Origin: Pythium myriotylum
Lineage: Eukaryota > Oomycota > Peronosporomycetes > Pythiales > Pythiaceae
Reading direction: 5' to 3'
NCBI GenBank assembly: GCA_023091665.1
Contig: JALJCQ010000015.1
Span: 1,240,001 to 1,304,000, forward strand
Length of the DNA stretch: 64,000 nucleotides
The number at the start of each line of letters is the position of its first letter. Position 1 is the stretch's first letter. Made by a program: the position numbers and the translations under genes. Of the stretch, positions 1 through 8,100 are shown one piece after another. The notes under the pieces are model-generated. The model saw only the letters and a list, made by a program, of their open reading frames with translations, was not told the DNA's origin and made no database searches.

Positions 1-158
1 GACCGATGTTCGAGTTGCGTTAAATGAGTTGCATATAGAATCTTAACTTATGACTGTCAGCTCAGCTCAGGGTGTGGACAAGTTTGGTCACTGCAAAACC
101 TGGAAGATGGGGCCGATAGCACGGTTCTCGAGCCGCAGCAAGTACGACAGAAATTCCA

Positions 159-1481
159 TCATCCAAAACTCAGTGTCAGCAACCTCGTACTGGAACCCGC
201 ACCGCCAAACTCCAGATAGGTGGCTGAAGATGCGATGTTGGCATCTTCAGATGGTCGCGCTTCCTCGTCCCAGAAACTGAGCCAACTGAACATGCCTAAC
301 ACGGCCTCGGCTGGGTGATTCGCCATGACACGGTTTTTGTCTATTGAGCGAAAGAGAATGAAGTACTTCCCGTCAACCTGGAACCTGGAGAAGAGAAAGA
401 ACGTGACGTTGCGTATCCTGAGCTTCTCGGTTTTCAGTGTTCGACAGAACAAAAGGTTGCTGTCGTTGATCCGCTGAAGTATGCTGAACTTCATGTTCAC
501 CGTTCCGCTATACAGTTGCTCGAAGAGACGAGTCTCTGCGTACAGTCGCCATGTTTGGTCCCACAAAACACGAGCAGATTGGTCGGGAAAACGTTTTAGG
601 AGTGAGAAGTTGGCTCGTTCGCCGTATGTGCGTTTTCGCGTCCATCCCATGATTGGGTGAGCGTCAACAAAGGCTGCACGAATCAGGTTCAAACACTCTT
701 CTTCTACGAGTGGTTTGAACGAGACAAGAAACTCGTCGGTTTGGACGACCATTGCAGGATCACTAGCAGAATTAATTGGTGGCGTCGTGGTGACGACACG
801 AGTAGTGGCTGTGTCGCGTCCATGCAGATCGGAGTCGACCTGCAAGTCACGAGCAAGTAGCTGGTCGACTTTATCCTGAAAGTTGATGTGCTCGTGCAAC
901 TGTTCTTCGAGTGCTTCGCGTTGACGAAGTAGAGATTCTTTGGTTATGGAGATTTCTTTATACCGTTGGCGGAGCGACTGGATTTGTGTACACGTGGAAC
1001 AGTGAAGTGTATCGCCCGTGATGCTGCTCGTTGAAGCCGTGTCACTGTCACTTTCGCTGCTCGGAGAAAGTCCGTGATGCCGTGTGCCATGGAATATCTG
1101 GAGCTGCGCAGCATCACCCACGAGTTGCTGATACAGTGCTTCAAGCGAAGCGATCTCGGTTTTGAGTTGGTTCTTGAGCTCTTTTTTCTGGTAGTATGAT
1201 CGCCGCACAATCATGCGGTGCTTTTCGACTTTCTCATCCTGGGTCATCCGTCCTCGAGACTTGCCCTTGCCACTTGTCGCAAGCCCTTCTGCTTCAGCAT
1301 TACCAGCCTCAATCTTCTTAGCACCGCGTCGCCAAAGCTGTCGGAACTCAGCTGCAGCTACCGACGAGCCCGAGTCTGTCGCGGGACCGGGAAGTCGAGT
1401 GCTTGGATGGACTTCCGTCGCACCACCCTGCCGAGTTGGCAGATTGACGCCGGTTTCATCAGCACGACTCTTTCTGTCCAT
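159..1481 (-). CDS. bZIP transcription factor (variant basic region), apparent 3' frameshift
   Basis: Predicted nuclear DNA-binding regulator of 440 residues. The basic region lies at about residues 80-100 and the zipper has leucines in register at 106, 113 and 120. The residue at the invariant bZIP Asn position is His88, and the residue eight further on, normally Arg, is Tyr96. It is clearly paralogous to the bZIP at 20312-22027: both share the R-S-Y-x3-K-K pattern and a long C-terminal region of unknown function. I chose the ATG at 1481 because the open frame further upstream is AT-rich at third positions and has no domain character. Just before its stop the protein leaves the paralogue's alignment. 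The homologous tail (a W-x-x-E-F-L-like block ending in A-I-G-P-I) continues in another frame to a stop at 88-90. That implies loss of one base or gain of two near positions 190-215, either a real mutation or a sequence error. Confidence 0.8.
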   Translation of the reverse strand: MDRKSRADETGVNLPTRQGGATEVHPSTRLPGPATDSGSSVAAAEFRQLWRRGAKKIEAGNAEAEGLATSGKGKSRGRMTQDEKVEKHRMIVRRSYYQKKELKNQLKTEIASLEALYQQLVGDAAQLQIFHGTRHHGLSPSSESDSDTASTSSITGDTLHCSTCTQIQSLRQRYKEISITKESLLRQREALEEQLHEHINFQDKVDQLLARDLQVDSDLHGRDTATTRVVTTTPPINSASDPAMVVQTDEFLVSFKPLVEEECLNLIRAAFVDAHPIMGWTRKRTYGERANFSLLKRFPDQSARVLWDQTWRLYAETRLFEQLYSGTVNMKFSILQRINDSNLLFCRTLKTEKLRIRNVTFFLFSRFQVDGKYFILFRSIDKNRVMANHPAEAVLGMFSWLSFWDEEARPSEDANIASSATYLEFGGAGSSTRLLTLSFG

Positions 1482-2271
1482 TTGCGCGCTACAAGCGAAG
1501 CCTTCCCGCGCGCAGCTTCTCGATGCGCGTTGCGCCAACGGAGTCGCACTGAGACGGCACGCTGGCTCCCACGGAGCACGAGATCGAAGGCGTTGGAGAG
1601 CTTGGGTGGGAAGTTGGCCATGGAAGGCGCAAACACCCTTACGGATCAGAACCAGAAATAATGACAATGCCGTAATCTGATCCTTGCAGTGAAAGCCCAA
1701 CTGTGTGGTGCTCGTCCAGCGCAGTATTGCCTGAACATGGCACCATGTGCCGCTGCTCTTGGCGTCGAGAAGAGATGGATTCGGATGGAAATGCACGGCA
1801 TTGAGGGAGATTGTGGTTCCGAGACTATCGCTATGTGGTTGCAAGTACCAATGCTCACTACCGATCGTTGATGGATCGAAAGCGGTAGAAAACGTGCCGC
1901 CGGAGCCAAAGTTGGAACTGCAGGAGCAGCATAGGGCGGCGATCCGATCCGGCGGCCATTTCGCGCCCATTTGCCATTCAGGATACGACGGATTGCAAGT
2001 CGGGAACGATTGCGAGTGTACATACAGAACTTTGTGTAACGTTAACGTTATCGGAAGAAAGAAGACTGTAACATGTCGCAGATTCGTGAACATCTCCGTA
2101 CACGAGTGATGGTCACACGGTAATATTTCCAGGAAATTAGGTTCGCACTTAGAATGGCTAGCGTACTTAACATCATCTACGACGATGAACCTTGTGCAGA
2201 AAAAAGACATCCTAATCATGAAACAAGCCAAAACTTTTGCATTACGCGCAGATCCACGACCACGTCTGCTC
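1482..2271. other. Intergenic region upstream of bZIP gene
   Basis: About 790 bp. The minus frame of the bZIP stays open up to about 2219, but codon choice is AT-rich and no motif is visible, so I read it as 5' flank/UTR. I see no other gene. Confidence 0.5.
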
Positions 2272-3231
2272 CTAACCGACGATACCGACGTTGTAGCACG
2301 TCTTTCCGAACTGCGGGGCGAGCGACTCGCCGAGGAGGCGGTTCACCAGCGTCTTGCCCAGCATGTTGAGGATGTTGATGGCGTCCTTGTAGAGCGAGCC
2401 CTTCTTGTTGAGCTCAGTCGTCGTGAAGCCGAGGATTCGCTCTCCGAGCGCCTGGAGAAGCGGCCCAGCGGCCGGCAGGGAGAATTGGAGACGGTTCACC
2501 TTCTCGACGGCCAGGCTGAGCGAGTCAAGCGATGCGGACGTGATCTTTCGCAGGATACGCGGGAGCAGCGTCGCGAAGTTGCCCGTGATCGCCGCGATAG
2601 AGATGGTGGAGACCGTCACGTCTGAGCACGTCCCCTTGGGTGCCGTCTTGGGACACATTTGGACCCCTAGGGTCAGGTTGAATGCCGCGCTCGGGTTCAC
2701 GAGCTCCGTGCCAACAGATACGTCAATGGCCGTGGGGCGGCACTTGGCAGGGTCGAGAAGGTTGATCCAGCAAAGCTGCCACCACTGACGGTTAGGCTGC
2801 GAGAACTCGAACGAAAAGAGACCATCAAGCGCGAGAGAGCCGTTGAAGTCCACGCCAATCTCGAGCGTCGTCGCATTCGTGACCTTGACGTGGCGCGGGA
2901 CGAGTCCTGCAACGCCCTTGACACTGAGGTTCTTGATAATTGGGGTAATCGCGAAATCCGTTCCCAGGATGGAGAATGGGATCACATTGAGGCGGTTCTC
3001 GACCACGGAGATAGGATCCAAGTTCACCAACAGCTTCTTGATCAGGCCTCCTTGCACAGCCGTATCGATCACGGCGTTCAAGTCTGCGATGCCCTTGGTA
3101 GAGGCGGAGAAGTTGAGTGGTAGGCACGCAGGAAGAGGGGTCGGGAGCGTGGTTGGTGCAGCGGTCACTTGAGCCTGGACCGATCCAAAGAGTGCGTACG
3201 CAGATGCCACGACTGCTGCGAGGAACTTCAT
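2272..3231 (-). CDS. Secreted protein of unknown function
   Basis: A 319-residue protein starting at the ATG at 3231, which begins a clear signal peptide (MKFLAAVVASAYALFGSVQA, cleavage expected after residue 20). The open frame extends 67 codons further upstream but without signal-peptide character, so this start is preferred. The mature protein has six cysteines (likely three disulfides) and several N-glycosylation sequons (NFS, NLS, NAT, NGS, NLT). It is rich in alternating hydrophobic beta-strand-like segments. The pattern of long amphipathic strands with a Leu-rich C-terminus loosely recalls lipid-binding BPI/TULIP-type proteins, but I cannot support that assignment. Export to the apoplast or cell wall is inferred. 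A near-perfect 35-bp palindrome lies about 70-105 bp upstream of the start. Confidence 0.8.
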   Translation of the reverse strand: MKFLAAVVASAYALFGSVQAQVTAAPTTLPTPLPACLPLNFSASTKGIADLNAVIDTAVQGGLIKKLLVNLDPISVVENRLNVIPFSILGTDFAITPIIKNLSVKGVAGLVPRHVKVTNATTLEIGVDFNGSLALDGLFSFEFSQPNRQWWQLCWINLLDPAKCRPTAIDVSVGTELVNPSAAFNLTLGVQMCPKTAPKGTCSDVTVSTISIAAITGNFATLLPRILRKITSASLDSLSLAVEKVNRLQFSLPAAGPLLQALGERILGFTTTELNKKGSLYKDAINILNMLGKTLVNRLLGESLAPQFGKTCYNVGIVG

Positions 3232-3302
3232 CGTGCTTGGAGGTGGGTGAGCAGAACAGTGCAAATGCCGATGTGTTTGGCAATTTAGTGGCCCACGGAA
3301 TC

Positions 3303-3337
3303 GCTCGAGTTGCCCACGGTCCGTAGGCAACTCGAGC
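3303..3337. repeat. 35-bp near-perfect palindrome upstream of secreted gene
   Basis: Perfect 12-bp arms (gctcgagttgcc / ggcaactcgagc) flank an 11-nt centre that is itself nearly symmetrical. It sits in the promoter-proximal region of the minus-strand gene at 2272-3231. It could be a cruciform or a dimeric binding site. Confidence 0.85.
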
Positions 3338-3770
3338 AAAGTACCCGTGCAGTAGAGAATCCGCAGAAGCAGGTGAGGAAAGTCCCGACCGCAAGTGCAA
3401 CGCCTCCTGAAAAGTTTCTGATCCCCACGCATACTGACTGCCAGATAAGGCTACAGAACTTCACGCCGGGACACATTTGGAACTGATGGGGATCAGTCAA
3501 AGTGGGACTGTGCTCCAACCTCAACGTCGGACAGCCGCATCGGCGGGTGTTGCAACGCTGACTGTGTTCTAAACGCTCGCCGGTCGATTGTGGTGTGGAG
3601 AGTACTGAATGTCATGGCCCGAAACTATAGTCTCCAAAGCAGGAGATTGTTCAGTGTGAGGTCCTGCAAGGTGCCTAAACGGAGACTGTGCATCGTAAGC
3701 CTATCTAGAAACGGAAATAGTGGCCGTGCCAGTTACAGGACCCACAAACACAGAATGGATGCTATTCATT

Positions 3771-3797
3771 GCAGACTTCCAAAGTTTGGAAGTCTGC
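3771..3797. repeat. Odd-centred perfect inverted repeat
   Basis: 13-bp perfect arms (gcagacttccaaa / tttggaagtctgc) separated by a single G at 3784. It overlaps by two bases the larger palindrome that starts at 3796. Confidence 0.9.
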
Positions 3798-3844
3798 TTA
3801 CAGTATTGGAGTGTTTGGAATCCAAACACTCCAATACTGTAAGC
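3796..3844. repeat. 49-bp perfect palindrome, 24-bp arms, 1-nt centre
   Basis: Arms 3796-3819 and 3821-3844 are exact reverse complements around a single A at 3820. It would form a 24-bp hairpin with essentially no loop. It directly abuts the palindrome at 3771-3797. Confidence 0.92.
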
Positions 3845-4617
3845 ACATCCAAGATGTCAGCTGGAGGTTCAGAGGTTCAGCCTGACAGTACTGTTGTTAT
3901 CTAATTTGATTTGAGTCAATCAGGCTGATTGAGTTGCCTGTCTTAATACTGTGCACATTTCCGGTGTCGTGAGCCACGACTTTTGGCCCCCAGAGTGGAT
4001 GATGTTGAGTCTGCGGTTGAAGTTGCACGTGACGGTGGGACTCGGGAAAGAACGAGTGGAGAACGACAGCTGCCGACGGCATCAGTCGTGCCGGACTCCA
4101 AGACTCAAAGCTACTGTACAGCTGCACCAACTTCGTGATTTCTTGATTTGTTGTTGTTATTGGAGAACTTGGTCGACCACGATGTCGGAAGAAAGAGCGA
4201 GTCAACTTTCTGCCTGAAATGGAGACTAAGAAGGCGTTGAAAGATGCCTCTTTCTACGTATCCTCCATATCTGTACACAAGTGCTACTCCATCAAAAGCA
4301 ATGAGCGTCCACCGAGGGGGAACTGAAATTCCTCATTGCCGATATTGAACCTGGAACGCTCTCATCACTCCTGAGAAAATTGGCATGTCCTTTACAGATA
4401 TTGCGCATTCGAAGTGCATGAGCAGACAAAATTTCGAATACAGTACCGGTACTGATATTAGGTACAACACTACCGTCCTTGTCAATGTCATTCTATCACT
4501 TGGCTACATGCACAGCAGTTTTGACCTTGTCGGTTTTTGGCACTTACGTACAGTATGACCCATCCGTCATCACGTTCACACGAATAACAAGATGTCGAAC
4601 CTACAACACAATTGTGA

Positions 4618-4681
4618 GCTCGCTTGATCCATCGCATGATTCGCTACAATATAGCGAATCATGCGATGGACTCAAGCGAGC
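4618..4681. repeat. Long inverted repeat, about 30-bp arms
   Basis: Arms 4618-4646 and 4652-4681 are complementary except for one bulged base, with a 5-nt loop. I see no associated ORF. Confidence 0.9.
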
Positions 4682-5142
4682 AACCAACACGCAATTTCAT
4701 CATCCAACAACCTGGAAGGTCACTCTGACCTATCGGAGCTGCTGAGCAACGACCAACTCCAGTGAAGGAGATTGTTGTGCAGCCGCGAGTAACGTTGAGC
4801 TGGAGGATTTCGAAACTGATGTACGTTATAGCCGTCCGTCCTTATTCGCCACGACGCGACAAACCTTTTTCCTCGTGAGGAGATCCCTTATGTGACCCAT
4901 GTTGTCGTGTCGACAAGGATCTGTTTATGAAAATTGAAAACGCACGTGACTCGAATCGAATGGCAAAATCTCCCCATATTTGGACTGTACAGATAGGGTG
5001 CGAGTGCTAGGGGAAAAGTCCACTCTATTCGGGGCGGACGGGCGGACAGAATGTCTGGTGATTTCACTTGGAGTCCATCGTGACATTCTGCCATGTTTTT
5101 GGAGGTGCGAAGGTTGTGACTCCTCGGAGGCGCTCCTTATGA

Positions 5143-5183
5143 TTGGCTCATAATATGAGCCAAGCGAGTGGATATTATCCACT
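5143..5183. repeat. Two adjacent short palindromes
   Basis: 5143-5163 has 9-bp perfect arms (ttggctcat / atgagccaa) around aat. 5167-5183 has 8-bp perfect arms (agtggata / tatccact) around a single T. This repeats the odd-centred design seen at 3771-3844. Confidence 0.8.
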
Positions 5184-5329
5184 TGTCTGTGACGTGTGTG
5201 TACCACAAGGTGGAAAAAAAAACAGCTCGATCCTCGCGGAGCCGTAGGATGCTTGCCACTGACGAGTCACGCTCATGGACTGTATATGGGGACGAAGATA
5301 CGGCGTGGACCATGGCCTAGGCATGGGCG

Positions 5330-5897
5330 ATGGCCACTTCTGCGGCCAGAGCTGCGTGGCACGCACTGGCAGACGAGAAGATGGCGCTTGACAGACCACA
5401 TGCGGGGGCGAAGATGCTCTGGGAGCTTCTCGCCATGCAAGAGTCAGCACCAGCGCAGAACACAGCGACGGAAAATACACAGCATGCGCTCTTCCTCGAT
5501 GGTGGATCCAGAGGAAGTTTCGGTGCTGGGGGATCTGGGGCTGTCATCGTTGCTGTAAACGACGACGGCACCTCCGCCAATATCGTCTGGTGTGCAGCTC
5601 TTAGTCTTAAACACCCATCCACGACCAACTACTTTGCAGAATACCGAGGAGTCGTGACCGGCCTTCGAGCAGCTCACCAGCACTCTAGGAAAAATCTCGA
5701 GGCTGTAGGGGACAGTTTTTTTTTTTATCATGCGACAGCTCCGCGACTATTGCCCACCACGAAATCCACGCTTGCGAAAGAGCTACACTCAAGCCCGATG
5801 CCTCGTAGATCAACTCGATGTCCAACAATGGATCCACCATCTCCGAGCCTACAATAAAATGACTGACGCAGCAGCAAACGTCGCCATGGACCATTAG
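5330..5897 (+). pseudogene. RNase H type-1 domain remnant with homopolymer frameshift
   Basis: The first frame (from ATG 5330) encodes an RNase H fold with the first catalytic Asp in F-L-D-G-G-S, the Glu in F-A-E-Y-R-G and the second Asp in V-G-D-S. Immediately after GDS there is a run of eleven T (5716-5726). Past it the expected continuation (MRQLRDY, then the final Asp in NKMTDAAAN and the tail AMDH, stop at 5895-5897) is in another frame. One extra T accounts for the break, so all four catalytic residues survive across two frames. Such domains in oomycetes usually derive from retroelements. No reverse transcriptase is visible next to it, so this is probably a 5'-truncated fragment. Confidence 0.75.
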
Positions 5898-6391
5898 ATC
5901 AATTCGGAAATATGGGCCGTTCTTATCCACGCCCCGACTTGACAATCATCACTTCGCCTTCTCTGATTGGCCTAAAACCAAATCAAAATCGATTCGAATG
6001 CTGCATTTCCGGGGACACAACAGTTCCATACTTTGGTCAAAACGGCATTAGTGCTCGGAGTTCTGTGCAGTAGACTACTACATCGAATGCATCAGCTGGA
6101 TATTGATACTTAAAGTACTACTACTAGTACTGAGTAGTATCACCATCCCAGCTGATGTATTGTTCTCGAAACGTTCTCGTGGGCAGCGAGTACCGGCATG
6201 GGGTAGAATCACGGAAGAGGACAGTTTCAGACTGTTGATCCACGTTGGTCACATCAGCAACACGGTAAATCAAAACTATGTTGTAGCTGTTGGTATGAGT
6301 TTTTCGATTTTTTTTTTTTTTTCATATACGAACAAAGAAAGGAACATAACCGGTCAACTCCATAAAGACTCGACCATCGACCCAACGACAC
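5898..6391. other. Intergenic, contains imperfect hairpin
   Basis: About 490 bp between the RNase H remnant and the first CAP gene. Apart from the inverted repeat at 6090-6157 and a T run at 6309-6321, I see nothing in it. Confidence 0.5.
6090..6157. repeat. Imperfect inverted repeat
   Basis: Arms 6090-6110 and 6136-6157 match over about 21 bp with two mismatches and one bulge. The inner segment holds further agtact self-complementary steps. The outer ends carry the shared catcagctgg sequence. Confidence 0.75.
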
Positions 6392-6892
6392 CTAGGCACA
6401 CTCCTCCTCGCCGTCGTCCTGGGACAAGTCAACCACCCAGAAGCTACGGTACTGGTGCTTGTTGTTGACGGCCTTGGCGGCGCCGAGGAACTTGAAGTCA
6501 CCGAGCAAGTACTCGTCACGGTCGGCGAGCTTGAGCCACTCGCTGACGGCCACCGAGGGGTTCTTGTAGCCGGCTCCAACGACTTCGTAGACACCCGCGG
6601 TGTCAAAACCCTGAGCTTGCGCGCGCTCCGTGGGCATGGAGCCGTCCTGGCCGACCGGACTGACGAAACCACCAGCGGCCATGGCGTTCGCTTGCTGCTG
6701 CGACGCCGCGGTGAGCTTGGTGTTGAGGCAGAGCTCCGAAAGTCCTTTTTGTGCACGCGCAGCGTTCACTGCTGTAAGGATCTCCTGGGCGACATTAGTG
6801 CTTTGGCGCAGAGAACGTGGTTCGAATGCTTCGGTGACTGACGACGAGACGGCAAGCACGAGCGCGATGCAAGTGGAGGCGATGAACTTCAT
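6392..6892 (-). CDS. Secreted CAP (PR-1/SCP-like) protein, subtype A, copy 1
   Basis: 166 residues with an N-terminal signal peptide (about residues 1-22) followed by one CAP domain (about 35-158). Recognisable CAP elements are the first helix V-N-A-A-R-A-Q-K-G-L, the E-V-V-G-A-G-Y block (Glu103), W119 with the following L-L-G-D, and the final F-W-V-V-D-L strand. Both canonical metal-binding histidines are absent: the first region reads F-V-S-P-V-G and the second D-R-D-E-Y. A Cys at 55 and the penultimate Cys165 probably form a disulfide, and every CAP gene in the window ends in Cys-Ala. Family members act outside the cell; sterol or lipid binding is known for some, but the role here is unknown. 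It is the most divergent end of the tandem array, and its 3' flank is not shared with the other copies. Confidence 0.9.
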   Translation of the reverse strand: MKFIASTCIALVLAVSSSVTEAFEPRSLRQSTNVAQEILTAVNAARAQKGLSELCLNTKLTAASQQQANAMAAGGFVSPVGQDGSMPTERAQAQGFDTAGVYEVVGAGYKNPSVAVSEWLKLADRDEYLLGDFKFLGAAKAVNNKHQYRSFWVVDLSQDDGEEECA

Positions 6893-8100
6893 TGCGGATG
6901 GATAAAAAGGTGGCTGGTGGCTGGTCTTGGCCGAGTGAATTGGGAAGTGAGCTTAAGCCGCGCATCCGTGGGCGGAGTTGAAGTCGAGATCCAAGTCAAC
7001 TTGAAGAGGGTCGAGTTGAAGGCCGTCCTTTAGCCGATGGAAGTGGTGAACAAACGCCACGGAAGACAACCATCTGGTTCTTTTTTGTGGTATCTTCGCC
7101 ATGTACACACAAGCAACTCATTCGAGTCGTGTCAGCTTGGTGTTATTGTTGAAAATTGAATAGTGGATCTTTGGCGGGAAGTCGACGAAGTGTTCACGAT
7201 GACGATGATGATGACGATGATGATGACGCAGGTGCGCAGTAATTCAAAATACCTAGGTGCATAGGTACTTCGAAGTGTAGCGCACAGATGCAGTCAATTT
7301 GGGTTACGCTAGTGAGCAAATGCAGTTGCTTGGTTGTCGATTTGGGTTACAGTAGTGAGCCCCAATGCAGTTGCTTGGAGCAGACCAAGGCCCGCGTGGG
7401 CCGCACGCAATACTGCACCAGATTCGTGCCCAGTGGCCGGCATTGTGGCGCGAATCTGCAGTCAGGCCCACTATCGTATTTGTCATCATAACGACTGGGG
7501 ACTCATCCAAGAGTCCACTTTTGAATCAGTTGGCGAAGTGTGCGGCATGTACTGTATCACAGTAATAGCTACAGCACTTTATGTGCAGGGTTTCGCGACT
7601 TTCAAAGGCAACATAATGTCACAGTACTATCATTAAATGATCACTGTGGTTTCATTTGGCTCGACGAGTGTAAAGTTCACACTCTTCCAGCCAAACGAAA
7701 ACAAGTGAATCGGTGCGCGAAGCTGGAGGAGAAGGATATGGTAGTCTGTCGTTGTACGACTAGGGAGCCGAATACAATCCTGGATCAGGGTTGGCGCAAG
7801 AATAGCCGTGATGGAACGCAAGCTGAACCAAACTGGGGTGGGAAGCTACACAAGGGATCCGTCAGTCAAACGATCAGCTTTATCTTCTCCAGGCGAAGCA
7901 TTCACGACTGAATATGAATGCGTCCGAGACTATAAAAGCTGGTACTAACGTCACCTTTAGCAACCCTTAGTTCTCTACTCATCCGAGAGTATTCACCAAG
8001 TCCTAAATACTTGTTCGTTCCATAAGAAACAGTATTCAACTCTAAACTTCACTCCACCACTAAAAACGCAACCACCCAAGCTGCATGAAGAGTGGATGAA
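6893..8100. repeat. Upstream arm of A-type CAP unit, first copy
   Basis: About 1.2 kb, nearly identical to 8875-10050. It holds a (GATGAT/GAC) microsatellite near 7197-7228 and a 32-bp tandem duplication near 7289-7320 that the second copy lacks (period 1982 before it, 1950 after it). It also has a TATA-like ctataaaag at about 7931 on the plus strand. A 123-codon open frame on the plus strand is identical in both copies, but that follows from recent duplication and gives no evidence of coding. Confidence 0.8.
6944..6951 (-). promoter_or_regulatory. Oomycete initiator element of CAP copy 1
   Basis: On the minus strand CTCACTTC fits the oomycete Inr consensus YTCANTYY and is followed by CCAATTCAC, one mismatch from the FPR consensus MWTTTNC. 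It lies 52-59 bp upstream of the ATG. The identical element of copy 2 is at 8926-8933. Confidence 0.65.

Larger units (their letters stand above)
3338..5329. other. Noncoding stretch rich in palindromes
   Basis: About 2 kb with no supportable coding region. Short ORFs here lack domains and codon character. It holds several inverted repeats listed separately (3771-3844, 4618-4681, 5143-5183) and a self-complementary 14-mer at 4441-4454. It is probably old transposon-derived DNA leading into the RNase H remnant at 5330. Confidence 0.5.

Noticed and set aside
1482..2219. Upstream 246-codon extension of the first bZIP
   Set aside because: Open by chance: AT-rich third positions, no domain, and no counterpart in the paralogous bZIP.
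2272..3231. BPI/TULIP-type lipid-binding assignment for the secreted protein
   Set aside because: Only a loose resemblance in strand pattern; no motif strong enough to name the fold.
7540..7911. 123-codon plus-strand ORF, identical at 9490-9861
   Set aside because: Identity comes from the recent duplication of the whole unit, so it is no sign of selection. No signal peptide, domain or initiator is seen.
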